DNA of 16,458 nt from Bacillota bacterium (GCA_023458915.1 JAEWWM010000035.1:1-16458), one strand, 5' to 3'. Shown: positions 7,984-14,948, counted from the stretch's first letter. Notes: generated by a model from the letters alone, not told the origin. Made by a program: numbers and translations.

Positions 7984-9883
7984 TTAAATCGAACCACTTT
8001 CTTTGCTCAAACTCTTGTTTGCGCTCTTTGCTATAAGCCGAAACGGGCACTAAAAACCCAACTACTCTTGAATATGTATCAGCGGCTTCTTCTCCGCATT
8101 TTGGGCAGTTTTTTGAAAAAAATGCATGTTCATTTGAACAAACTGATATTTTGCAGTTATAGGCAAAATATATTACTCCTGAATTTGCAATGTAGTTAAG
8201 CAAATCCCAAGCTTGCTCCTCGTTTGCAAATTTTCCGGCAAGATTAATGTGAGAGATTTGCCCTCCGCCGCATTCTTTATCGAGTTTAGCACCAAGTTTG
8301 ATTTTCTCATTCAATGTACATTTTTCCATAAGCGGTATCCACTGGTTTGAATAAATAAAATATTGTTCCTTTTCAGGATACAAAATATAGTCTTTTTGGC
8401 TTAAAACTACGTTTGCTCTTTCTGCGGGAATAGCCTCAACATTTAAGCTATAGTCAAATTTATAAGAATCTTTTTGAGAATTAATAGCATCTAATATTTC
8501 CGTTGCAAATTCAAGGCCTTCTTTGGAATAAGATTTGTTTCCAAATTCATCAGTTTCAATAAGACCAAATTCTAAAACAGCTTCATACATCGCTGTGATA
8601 CCTATGGTATTATACTGCTTTGCAAGTTCAATAAGTCCGTAAGTATAGTTCGGAAGGAGACCTTTATCAATATCCTCTTTTATTATATCACGAACAACAT
8701 CCAAAACTTTAACGCAACTATCGAGCCTTTCGCTTAGGATTTGAAGGAACTTTTCGCGATCTCCATTTGATTCTATTGCAATGCGGCGCAGATTTATTGT
8801 ATTAACTTGCACGCTGCCGACAGAAAGCGATGTACCTCCAACTGAATTTATAAATGCGTCAAGTTTTGCGGTATTTGAAATAAGCCTGCAACAATTTGAA
8901 AGGCTTGTTACATCGTTTCCGACATAAAAATTACTGTCATACCATTTTGTATTATGTTTATTGCACCATTTGGCGAATTCTTCGTCGACAAATTTGCCAT
9001 TTTGAAATAAAAGCGAATAGGTAAGAACAGGAAAAGTCATCATTGTTTCTTCGCGTGTTTTAGAAATCACTTCCATAAACACTTTTTGGTGCTCAATTAA
9101 GCCTTCAATATGATCTATCGCGTAATCGCCGTTCGGGAATTGGCGCCCACCGAAAAGCTCGGTTAGATAGTTTCTATCCATAACGCTTATATTTGAAAAC
9201 GCGCATTCCGTAACCCTGAGATATGGTTGATTTAAATCATAAATAAACTTTTGGAAACATTGGCGGCGGTAATATTCAGGATCTTTAAGATAAAAATTTT
9301 GTTTAATATCGTTGTACCAGAAATAATAAGAATAAAGCAGATAACTAGGCAACCCAACTGCACCACTACTACGGTTTGAAGCCCAACTTATAAATTCCAA
9401 AACATGGTCATTAAATGTTGTTAAATGCTTTGGTGCGCCGGTTTTAAATTTATTTATGAAATAAAGTCCGTTTTCAACGAGCTTATCGAGATCGTAAGCG
9501 TAGCAATATGGCGTAAACGAGGCAGTAGAAGAGTTGTGAAGGTAAAATTCACCATTCCATTCGCCTTCAAGCCATTTTTCAGCTGTTTCCACACTGTATT
9601 TTTTCGAAATTTCTTTAAATATTTTATTGTAAGAAAGAAGCTTGGTGTGAGGTTTTACCATATCTGAAAGGAGAGTTCGAACGTCCCTTGTCGTGCTGTT
9701 AGCATTGGCATCGATAGTTGTTTCGGCAACTGTTTTTGATTTTATGAAATTATCAATAAAATCTGTGAAATTAAGATTAGAGTTTGAAAATCCGTTCATT
9801 ATTTCAAATTTTTTATCATATTTACTTTTCATTTTTTCCAAGCATATTGCAAACGGCTCGTATAGATTTAATTTTATATTCAT
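7973..9883 (-). CDS. nrdD: Anaerobic (class III) ribonucleoside-triphosphate reductase
   Basis: Converts ribonucleotides to deoxyribonucleotides in the absence of oxygen, using a glycyl radical. The radical site is G609 in RVVGFL near the C-terminus. Just before it is a metal-binding knob with C582, C593 and C596, plus H586 or C577 as fourth ligand. Other family signs are C127 in the PYCYAY loop, NCCRL (C331, C332) and the NTINLRRIA strand. At 636 residues the protein is shorter than usual, because it starts almost directly with the catalytic barrel: no N-terminal ATP-cone is visible, so dATP inhibition through that domain should be missing. It overlaps the redoxin stop by one base (TAATG) and the activase start by 11 bases, indicating translational coupling. 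Confidence 0.94.
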   Translation of the reverse strand: MNIKLNLYEPFAICLEKMKSKYDKKFEIMNGFSNSNLNFTDFIDNFIKSKTVAETTIDANANSTTRDVRTLLSDMVKPHTKLLSYNKIFKEISKKYSVETAEKWLEGEWNGEFYLHNSSTASFTPYCYAYDLDKLVENGLYFINKFKTGAPKHLTTFNDHVLEFISWASNRSSGAVGLPSYLLYSYYFWYNDIKQNFYLKDPEYYRRQCFQKFIYDLNQPYLRVTECAFSNISVMDRNYLTELFGGRQFPNGDYAIDHIEGLIEHQKVFMEVISKTREETMMTFPVLTYSLLFQNGKFVDEEFAKWCNKHNTKWYDSNFYVGNDVTSLSNCCRLISNTAKLDAFINSVGGTSLSVGSVQVNTINLRRIAIESNGDREKFLQILSERLDSCVKVLDVVRDIIKEDIDKGLLPNYTYGLIELAKQYNTIGITAMYEAVLEFGLIETDEFGNKSYSKEGLEFATEILDAINSQKDSYKFDYSLNVEAIPAERANVVLSQKDYILYPEKEQYFIYSNQWIPLMEKCTLNEKIKLGAKLDKECGGGQISHINLAGKFANEEQAWDLLNYIANSGVIYFAYNCKISVCSNEHAFFSKNCPKCGEEAADTYSRVVGFLVPVSAYSKERKQEFEQRKWFDLNEH

Positions 9884-10095
9884 TATCTTGTCTCCTGTTC
9901 GTTAACCCATCTATTTGCTTCGGGGAAATTCATAAACTTCCCAAAAGCGCTGACAACGGGTAAACTACTGAAACCAAACGAGTATAGTTCTTCTAAATCA
10001 TTACTTACAGTATAATTTATGTTTTTAGCTTTCAATTTACTTTCAATGACCTGGCATTTGGGGCATCCATTACTGTATAAAATTACATTTTCCAC
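9883..10095 (-). CDS. Glutaredoxin/NrdH-like redoxin
   Basis: A 70-residue thioredoxin-fold protein with redox pair C10-P-K-C13 near the start of the fold and a cis-proline candidate in SSLPVV. The size and the CPxC motif fit small NrdH/glutaredoxin-like proteins. It is the first gene of the row and its stop overlaps the nrdD start, which strongly suggests it works with NrdD. In class III reductases of the redoxin-dependent subgroups, a protein of this type supplies electrons in place of formate. That role here is inference. The start is a GTG with AAGGAG 10 nt upstream, because no ATG is available. An independent role in thiol repair cannot be excluded. Confidence 0.8.
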   Translation of the reverse strand: MENVILYSNGCPKCQVIESKLKAKNINYTVSNDLEELYSFGFSSLPVVSAFGKFMNFPEANRWVNEQETR

Positions 10096-10219
10096 GCGGT
10101 TCAGTCTCCTTAGAATAAATTTGGTCGTTTTGTGTTCCTAAATTTTGGCAGGATTATGATTTAAATAGATATTTTAAAAATATTGCATTTAAATATGTGC
10201 ATATCGTATAATATGCAAA

Positions 10220-10267
10220 ACACCATATATAGTAGCACTCGGCAATTATAATCCCTATATATAGGGA
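10220..10267 (-). promoter_or_regulatory. Pair of NrdR-box-like palindromes
   Basis: Two 16-bp elements, ACACCATATATAGTAG (10220-10235) and the perfect palindrome TCCCTATATATAGGGA (10252-10267), are separated by 16 bp, so their centres are 32 bp apart, about three helical turns. This is the classic spacing of NrdR operators, whose core resembles ACACTATATATAGTGT. One box fills the promoter spacer and the other covers the start-site region. NrdR represses ribonucleotide reductase genes when dATP is high; its gene is not in the window. Confidence 0.8.
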
Positions 10268-10273
10268 AGTCAA
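10245..10273 (-). promoter_or_regulatory. Sigma-A promoter of the redoxin-nrdD-nrdG row
   Basis: On the minus strand, TTGACT (10273-10268), a 17-bp spacer and a perfect TATAAT (10250-10245). Transcription should begin near 10238, giving a leader of about 140 nt before the GTG at 10095. The rest of this gene-free stretch (10096-10431) holds the boxes above, the 18-base GCATAT/ATATGC inverted repeat at 10199-10216 and the hairpin at 10376-10402. Confidence 0.8.
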
Positions 10274-10375
10274 TAGCAAATTACATTTTAATTTTTTTAA
10301 ATTTTAAAGAAGTTTATTCCACAGAATTGAATATAATTTCAATGTAAAAACACGCTTTAAATCCACTGAACTTAT

Positions 10376-10402
10376 ATTTTAAGTTTGGTATAAACTTAAA
10401 AT
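10376..10402. terminator. AT-rich hairpin after the kinase-like gene
   Basis: A perfect 11-bp stem (ATTTTAAGTTT, 10376-10386, with 10392-10402) around a 5-nt loop lies 30 bases beyond the stop at 10432. It is low in GC and lacks a clean T tract on the minus strand, so it is a possible terminator only. Confidence 0.4.
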
Positions 10403-10431
10403 TTTATATAAATAAGAGCCATAAAATTATT

Positions 10432-12042
10432 TTAAGCGGTTCCTTTGCTTACAATTATCACTACATTCGAGCCGTAATCAAGCAAATCACCGGCTTTATA
10501 GTTTTTATAACTTATAACAATACCTTCGGCATAGTCTTTGTTAAATTCGCTCGATGCAACGGGATTCAATTTTGCATTGGTAATTAATTGTGAAGCTTCA
10601 GAAAGAGTTTTCCCTGTAACATTTGGAAGAGCTCGCTTTTTGCTGCCTTTACTCACATTTACGGCAATGGTTGAACCAACCTCTATTTCTCCGCCATAAT
10701 TCGGCGTTTGGGAAACTATGCACCCTTCGCCGATGGTGTCGCTAAATTCTTCGGATAATAATACTATTCTATACTGACTGCTTGAGGAAAGTTCTTGCTG
10801 CAGGTTTTTAAAATTCCTGCCGATAAGATCCGGAACAGGTATCTTTTCTTTTTGGGGGCTTTTTTCTTCCCCGGTTTGATTTTCTTCCGAGGTAGACGCG
10901 ATATCGGCAGAATTTGTCTCTCCTGCGGATGAATTGTCCCTAAGCCAAAACCAGTAAATTCCAAGGCATGTTAAAAGCAAAGCAATTGCTGCGGCACATG
11001 AAATTATGCCCCATAAAGCTCCTGAAGATTTTTTTTGATCTGTAACATTTAAATTCTCATCAGGTTCATCAATGCTGTGAACTTGAAGAAGTGGCGAATT
11101 TGAAAGCTCTATATGCAAGGTTTCAAAGGAAAGCGTACGATTATTTGGGTAAACTCTAAGAGCGGTCGCTACCGCAGACACAACATTTTCCGGAAGGGTG
11201 CTTAGTATATTTTGCGGCATTAAGAGTTTGTCATTTTGCTTACGCTTGAGAGCCGGCGGGGGGTATTCGCCGGTAAGAGTTAAAAATAAAGATGCAGTAA
11301 AACCGTAAACATCCGTGCTTTCTGAAGGCTCGTAAATATCAAGATATTGTTCAAGGGCGGAGCAACCCTCATAAAGATGACTTTCTATGGGTGAATTTGC
11401 GCTTCGCAGGCTTTTTGTTGCAAATTCCGTGAGCCGAAGGTTATTTTCAGCATCGACAATTATATTTTCAGGGCAAATCCCCAAGTGAAGCACACCTGAA
11501 GCTTCCATATGGCTAAGCGATGTAAGAAGTGGCATGAACATGACTTTTGCATCATCCCACTCTAAACATCCGCCTTTAGAACCTAAATATTTATCAAGAT
11601 GCTCACCGTCTATCCATTCACAAATCACATACGCAGTATTATTTTCTTCAAAAACATCGTAAACCGACATAATCGCAGGAAGATTTCTCAGCCTTGCCAC
11701 AGACCTGAAATATTTTAAAAATTCATTTAAAAGACTTTTAAAAACCTTTTCAGAGCCAGATGTTATCTGCACTTTTGTAAAATCATTTTCGCGTGCACAT
11801 AGATTTGTGGGATAAAACTCTTTTATATAAATTTTTGATTTTTTTACTAAATCATAACCGATATAGCTAAAGCTTTCGCCATCTATTTCAAGCCCTTTGC
11901 CTAAAATATAGCGCTTTGCGAGCATTGTTTTTTTAGGAGCAAAAGGTGTAACTTGCGGTTCGTTTAAAGGCTTACCACAATGAGGGCAGAGGTCATCGGA
12001 ATTATCTATGCTTCCCATGCAATTCATGCATAAATTCTCCAT
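10432..12042 (-). CDS. Zinc-ribbon, kinase-fold, PASTA membrane protein (probable pseudokinase)
   Basis: Built like the PASTA-type Ser/Thr kinases that sense cell-wall fragments, but likely inactive. With residue 1 at 12042: zinc ribbon (C5, C8, C19, C22), kinase-like domain (about 40-315), membrane helix (342-366), an acidic Ser/Thr linker and two PASTA domains (about 401-466 and 470-534) outside the cell. The ATP-anchoring lysine is kept (K74, YIKEF). The catalytic HRD motif reads H186-L-G188, so the proton-accepting Asp is Gly, and the metal-binding DFG reads TEF. I preferred the second ATG because the AAAGGAG touches the first ATG (12054) and lies 12 nt from the second; the longer form would have 540 residues. 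It probably acts as a sensor or scaffold rather than a phosphotransferase. No phosphatase partner is adjacent. Confidence 0.85.
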   Translation of the reverse strand: MENLCMNCMGSIDNSDDLCPHCGKPLNEPQVTPFAPKKTMLAKRYILGKGLEIDGESFSYIGYDLVKKSKIYIKEFYPTNLCARENDFTKVQITSGSEKVFKSLLNEFLKYFRSVARLRNLPAIMSVYDVFEENNTAYVICEWIDGEHLDKYLGSKGGCLEWDDAKVMFMPLLTSLSHMEASGVLHLGICPENIIVDAENNLRLTEFATKSLRSANSPIESHLYEGCSALEQYLDIYEPSESTDVYGFTASLFLTLTGEYPPPALKRKQNDKLLMPQNILSTLPENVVSAVATALRVYPNNRTLSFETLHIELSNSPLLQVHSIDEPDENLNVTDQKKSSGALWGIISCAAAIALLLTCLGIYWFWLRDNSSAGETNSADIASTSEENQTGEEKSPQKEKIPVPDLIGRNFKNLQQELSSSSQYRIVLLSEEFSDTIGEGCIVSQTPNYGGEIEVGSTIAVNVSKGSKKRALPNVTGKTLSEASQLITNAKLNPVASSEFNKDYAEGIVISYKNYKAGDLLDYGSNVVIIVSKGTA

Positions 12043-12073
12043 TTGCGGCTTCATCTCCTTTAAACATTATTGC

Positions 12074-12079
12074 ATTATA
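12074..12079 (-). promoter_or_regulatory. Possible -10 box for the kinase-like gene
   Basis: A perfect TATAAT on the minus strand, 32 bases before the chosen ATG. The matching -35 (TTTAGA at 17 bp) is poor. Confidence 0.4.
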
Positions 12080-12212
12080 TAAATTGTTTACAATATTCTA
12101 AATTTTATTTTTGCTTTTTGTATAGAATTTGTCAATATCCAAAAAAAATTCAGGAGAAGGTTTAAATGAGTTTTGCTACACTTCTCCGTGCTTCCGTTTC
12201 TTAGAGCAAAGA

Positions 12213-12241
12213 TTGACACAACCACGCGGGTTTGATATAGT
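12213..12241 (+). promoter_or_regulatory. Promoter of tRNA-Gln
   Basis: Perfect TTGACA (12213-12218), a 17-bp spacer and TATAGT (12236-12241). The predicted start lies about 8 bases before tRNA-Gln. Transcription may continue into tRNA-Pro. Confidence 0.8.
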
Positions 12242-12255
12242 ATAAACAATGAAAC

Positions 12256-12329
12256 TGCGGAATTGTGTAACGGTAGCACGACAGACTCTGACTCTGTTTG
12301 TGAGGGTTCGAATCCTTCTTCCGCAGCCA
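12256..12329 (+). tRNA. tRNA-Gln (anticodon CTG)
   Basis: The acceptor TGCGGAA pairs with TTCCGCA, the anticodon stem ACAGA/TCTGT encloses loop CTCTGAC, the T loop is GGTTCGAATCC, and CCA is encoded. Anticodon CTG reads CAG. CTG is the less common glutamine isoacceptor; most AT-rich genomes rely on TTG. Confidence 0.93.
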
Positions 12330-12393
12330 CTTTTTGTTAAAATTCAGCATAATATGTAGCCAGTAATTTTAATTTTGATTATAAAAATTTTAT

Positions 12394-12470
12394 CGAGGTG
12401 TAGCTCAGCTTGGTAGAGTGCTACGTTCGGGACGTAGATGCCGCAGGTTCAAATCCTGTCACCTCGACCA
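12394..12470 (+). tRNA. tRNA-Pro (anticodon CGG)
   Basis: The acceptor CGAGGTG pairs with CACCTCG, the D stem is normal, the anticodon stem CTACG/CGTAG encloses TTCGGGA, and CCA is encoded. Anticodon CGG reads only CCG. It lies 64 bases behind tRNA-Gln and probably shares its promoter. Confidence 0.94.
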
Positions 12471-12572
12471 GTTTTATATTATGTCGAAAACAAATATATT
12501 TTGTAGATTTCGTACTTAAATGCATGAGAGTATATTAGATAGTTTAAAGATGTTATCATTTTTGTTTTGGTA

Positions 12573-12592
12573 ATTAATTTTTAAAAATTAAT
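12573..12592. repeat. 20-bp perfect palindrome before the YcxB-like gene
   Basis: ATTAATTTTTAAAAATTAAT is self-complementary and ends 5 bases before the AAGGAG ribosome binding site. It could be an operator or only an effect of AT-rich sequence. Confidence 0.5.
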
Positions 12593-12610
12593 ATTTGAAG
12601 GAGAAAAACA

Positions 12611-13150
12611 ATGTATAAATTTGAATACTCACTAACCGATAGCGACTATATTAAATTCAATATATTTCATACATTTAATTCGAAGTCAGGTAAAAAGAAT
12701 ATGCTCACCCTACGGCTAATAGTTCCGGTGATTTTATTTTTTATACTTTTTATACCATTAATAAATAAAGAAAATAGAGATATTATCTTTTTTTCTAGCA
12801 CAATTTTTATTTATTTGGTTAGTTCGATTATATGTTTTTTTCTTGCCAAACATTTTCAAATTTATTTTATAAAAAAAATGGTTAAAAGAATAAAAAAGGA
12901 TGGAAAACTTCCTTATGGAAAAAATAATTTGATAAAATTTGATCAAAATTTTATATATGAAGTTAATGATAAAATAGAAACAAAAACTAAATATACAGTT
13001 CTTGAAAATATTATGGTTGACGACAATGCAATATATATCTATTTTAGTGCTATACAAGCATACATAATTCCTTTTAGAGTATTTGAAAACGACGAACAGA
13101 AAGAGGCATTTTTGGAATTTATTAATGACAAAATAAAAAGTAATAACTAA
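12611..13150 (+). CDS. YcxB-like membrane protein
   Basis: A 179-residue protein with the layout of the YcxB-like family: a short N-terminal stretch (FEYSLTDSDYIKFN), two adjacent membrane helices (about 34-51 and 59-80), a basic turn, then a C-terminal beta-rich domain ending in IYIYFSAIQAYIIPFRVF and an acidic helix. The biochemical function of this family is not established. The start has a good AAGGAG at 7 nt. It follows the two tRNA genes by 140 bases. A phenylalanine- and isoleucine-rich composition fits the AT-rich genome. Confidence 0.7.
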   Translation: MYKFEYSLTDSDYIKFNIFHTFNSKSGKKNMLTLRLIVPVILFFILFIPLINKENRDIIFFSSTIFIYLVSSIICFFLAKHFQIYFIKKMVKRIKKDGKLPYGKNNLIKFDQNFIYEVNDKIETKTKYTVLENIMVDDNAIYIYFSAIQAYIIPFRVFENDEQKEAFLEFINDKIKSNN

Positions 13151-13238
13151 TAAAAATCACAGCAGATCAATTTAAATTCAAGAATGACCGGGTCTTTACA
13201 AATATAAATGTTACTTATGACTAGGATGCGCATAAATG

Positions 13239-13497
13239 CTAGATTGTTTCATGCCCCTTATGACACCTCGTACTAAAAAAACGAAGTGGGTATATTAAAA
13301 AATACATACATTGAAGTATAAAGCACTTCTGAAAAGTTAAAATTTCAGGAACAGCAGTAACTATTTTAAACTGCTTATCAAATTTTCTTCTCATAAAAAT
13401 AAACTGTCCACCTTTTTTTCTTTTCTTGGCGTCCAGTTTATCTTACCATATCCAGCATTTTTCTTTATTTCTTGCCCGTTCTCAAGGGGTCAGTACC
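13239..13497 (-). mobile_element. Decayed 5' end of an IS3-family insertion sequence
   Basis: Read on the minus strand, the stretch begins with GGTACTGACCCCTTG (from 13497), similar in form to IS150-type IS3 ends, passes TGGACGCC and GGTGGACA, then opens a frame at 13394 starting MRRKFDKQFKI. That matches the usual start of IS3 OrfA (RKFDKEFK-type). After about 15 residues the similarity fades, and the frame ends at 13239 after 51 codons. No OrfB or second end is present, so this is a truncated remnant. It abuts the tRNA genes. The rest of the gene-free stretch 13151-13506 shows nothing else I can support. Confidence 0.5.
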
Positions 13498-13506
13498 TTA
13501 AAGATT

Positions 13507-13583
13507 TGGTGGACACAAAGGGACTCGAACCCTTGGCCTCTCGCGTGTGAGGCGAACGCTCTAACCAACTGAGCTATGCGTCC
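13507..13583 (-). tRNA. tRNA-Val (anticodon CAC)
   Basis: The acceptor GGACGCA pairs with TGTGTCC, D arm GCTCAGTTGGTTAGAGC, anticodon loop CTCACAC on a 5-bp stem, T stem AAGGG/CCCTT, and CCA encoded (13509-13507). Anticodon CAC reads GTG only. It is the last gene of the three-tRNA cluster, and the insertion-sequence remnant begins about 10 bases after its CCA. Confidence 0.93.
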
Positions 13584-13640
13584 TTATTTTAATAACTCTT
13601 TAAATGTTTTTCCTAACGCAAAAATTATGTTTTATTTTAA

Positions 13641-13666
13641 AATATCCCTCAAAATTGAGGGATATT
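13641..13666 (-). terminator. Hairpin between tRNA-Glu and tRNA-Val
   Basis: AATATCCCTCAA pairs perfectly with TTGAGGGATATT, followed on the minus strand by TTAAAATAAAA. It lies directly after the tRNA-Glu CCA. It could end transcription before tRNA-Val or act as a processing structure; the T tract is imperfect. Confidence 0.55.
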
Positions 13667-13667
13667 A

Positions 13668-13742
13668 TGGTGACCCGGACGAGAATCGAACTCGTGTTAC
13701 CGCCGTGAAAGGGCGGTGTCTTAACCGCTTGACCACCGGGCC
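13668..13742 (-). tRNA. tRNA-Glu (anticodon TTC)
   Basis: The acceptor GGCCCGG pairs with CCGGGTC (one G-T), anticodon stem CCGCC/GGCGG encloses CTTTCAC, T loop GTTCGATTC, and CCA is encoded. Middle gene of the cluster. Confidence 0.94.
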
Positions 13743-13766
13743 ATTACTAAAACAAAAAAATAAAAC

Positions 13767-13843
13767 TGGTAGCGACAGATGGACTCGAACCATCGACACT
13801 TCGGGTATGAACCGAATGCTCTAGCCAACTGAGCTATGCCGCC
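13767..13843 (-). tRNA. tRNA-Met (anticodon CAT)
   Basis: The acceptor GGCGGCA pairs with TGTCGCT (G-T at the first and fifth pairs), anticodon stem TTCGG/CCGAA encloses TTCATAC, and CCA is encoded. The normal first pair and lack of initiator-type GGG/CCC anticodon stem pairs suggest elongator methionine. A lysidine-type tRNA-Ile also carries CAT and cannot be fully ruled out. Confidence 0.92.
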
Positions 13844-13906
13844 ATCTTCACAACCATAGGTGCAAAAAACATTACATGTCTCAAGCACATTAGGTGATTC
13901 CTAGTT

Positions 13907-13936
13907 ATTATACCATGTGCAGCTAAATAGTGTCAA
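13907..13936 (-). promoter_or_regulatory. Promoter of the tRNA-Met-Glu-Val cluster
   Basis: On the minus strand, perfect TTGACA (13936-13931), an 18-bp spacer and perfect TATAAT (13912-13907). The start would be near 13900, about 57 bases before tRNA-Met. Confidence 0.8.
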
Positions 13937-14074
13937 GAAAATTAAGGGTATATATTTTGTAGGCTTTACTCTTTTTGTGAGCGTTGTTTCAGGTATTTTT
14001 ATTTTTAATATTTTAAAACCTCTCCATTTGAATGTACAAATTTTACTAAACATAGCTTGCATTATAGCTGTTAT

Positions 14075-14103
14075 TTGTGAATTATTAACTAGTTGCTCAT
14101 AAT
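14075..14103 (+). promoter_or_regulatory. Possible promoter of the DUF421 gene
   Basis: TTGTGA (14075-14080), a 17-bp spacer and CATAAT (14098-14103), with the ATG 35 bases downstream. One hexamer is moderate and the other is one mismatch from consensus. Confidence 0.45.
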
Positions 14104-14137
14104 TTTTATTAAATATCAAAAACTATATTTAAAAAAT

Positions 14138-14863
14138 ATGGATGTGATTATTTTGTACGAAAACATATACCAAGCTGCCATTCACTCTTTAGTTTCGGTT
14201 GTAATGCTATTTCTTTTTGCAAGACTTGCGGGTAAAAAACAAATATCTCAACTTAGTTTTTTTCATTATGTAATAGGAATTTCTATAGGTTCTGTAGCTG
14301 CTGCATATGCAGTTGATATAGATATAGAATTCCCCGAATTTATTACAAGTGTTGTTATTTATGGAATTTTTCCATTAATACTTTCGTTGATAAGTATTAA
14401 AAGTCATATAGGAAGAAAAATACTAAATGGTTCGCCAACAATTTTGATTCAAGACGGTAAAATAATAGAAAAAAATCTAAGGAAAACGAGAATAAATATC
14501 AATGAACTTTTAGAAGAGTGCAGACTTAAAAATGCATTTAATTTATCTGAAGTTGAATTTGCAATTTTAGAAACTAACGGTCAAGTAAGCGTACAAATGA
14601 AACCGCCAAATCTTCCACTTACTCCACAAGACATAGAAATTGCAACCGAATATAAAGGCATATGTGCTAATCTAATTATTGATGGAAAGTTATTAAAGGA
14701 AAATTTAAAAAGCATAAATAAAGAAGTGGACTGGCTAAAAGATAGCCTAGAAAAACAAAATATATATAGCGTTGCTGATGTTCTATTAGCTTTTATAGAT
14801 AATTCAAATCAGCTTTATGTGTACAAGAAAAATGATAATCCAAAAGTTACTCCGGTTATATAA
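14138..14863 (+). CDS. YetF/YrbG-like DUF421 membrane protein
   Basis: A 241-residue protein with three N-terminal membrane helices (about 10-30, 41-60, 66-87) and a cytoplasmic DUF421 domain. Family signs are ARLAGKKQISQLSFF (28-42), GISIGSVAA (47-55), NGSPTILIQDGKI (97-109) and the segment RININELLEECRLKNAF with NGQVSVQMKP. The function is not settled; relatives in Bacillus affect spore properties. I chose the ATG at 14138 because the earlier in-frame TTG at 14093 would add 15 residues ahead of the usual family start and lies upstream of the likely promoter. No clear ribosome binding site precedes 14138, and a TTG at 14153 is an alternative. It stands alone, with an independent promoter. 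Confidence 0.85.
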   Translation: MDVIILYENIYQAAIHSLVSVVMLFLFARLAGKKQISQLSFFHYVIGISIGSVAAAYAVDIDIEFPEFITSVVIYGIFPLILSLISIKSHIGRKILNGSPTILIQDGKIIEKNLRKTRININELLEECRLKNAFNLSEVEFAILETNGQVSVQMKPPNLPLTPQDIEIATEYKGICANLIIDGKLLKENLKSINKEVDWLKDSLEKQNIYSVADVLLAFIDNSNQLYVYKKNDNPKVTPVI

Positions 14864-14909
14864 AATGAAGCTAAAATACAGAAAGTGCTTATTTTATAGA
14901 GTAAAATTT

Positions 14910-14948
14910 CAATTGCTTCTCCGCCGTAGATAACAAGTGGGGAAGCAA
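14910..14948. repeat. Inverted repeat after the DUF421 gene
   Basis: TTGCTTCTCC pairs with GGGGAAGCAA (one T-G) across a 16-nt spacer. A run of A, not T, follows on the plus strand, so it is a poor terminator. The rest of 14864-15099 is AT-rich with no gene that I can see. Confidence 0.4.

Noticed and set aside
10096..10238. Riboswitch in the nrd leader
   Set aside because: The leader is AT-rich with only short inverted repeats, and I recognise no conserved riboswitch core such as a B12 box.
10764..10964. 66-codon frame on the minus strand inside the PASTA gene
   Set aside because: Same strand but another frame, opposite the Ser/Glu linker region; Lys/Pro-rich composition follows from the frame shift and there is no start signal.
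12088..12330. 80-codon minus-strand frame starting MAAEEGFEPSQTESES
   Set aside because: It is the antisense reading of tRNA-Gln, a frequent false gene, and its remainder crosses the tRNA promoter.
12758..13057. 99-codon minus-strand frame within the YcxB-like gene
   Set aside because: Antisense, with a Phe/Ile/Asn-rich composition from AT-rich DNA; the plus-strand gene has a good ribosome binding site and family motifs.
13576..13824. 82-codon plus-strand frame across the tRNA cluster
   Set aside because: It is antisense to tRNA-Glu and tRNA-Met; phrases such as DENRTRVTAVKGRCLNRLTTGP are typical of tRNA-derived false genes.
13917..14102. 61-codon frame with two hydrophobic stretches, possible small membrane protein
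   Set aside because: It starts with a GTG lacking a ribosome binding site, lies on the divergent tRNA promoter and contains the likely DUF421 promoter. T-rich DNA readily gives hydrophobic frames.
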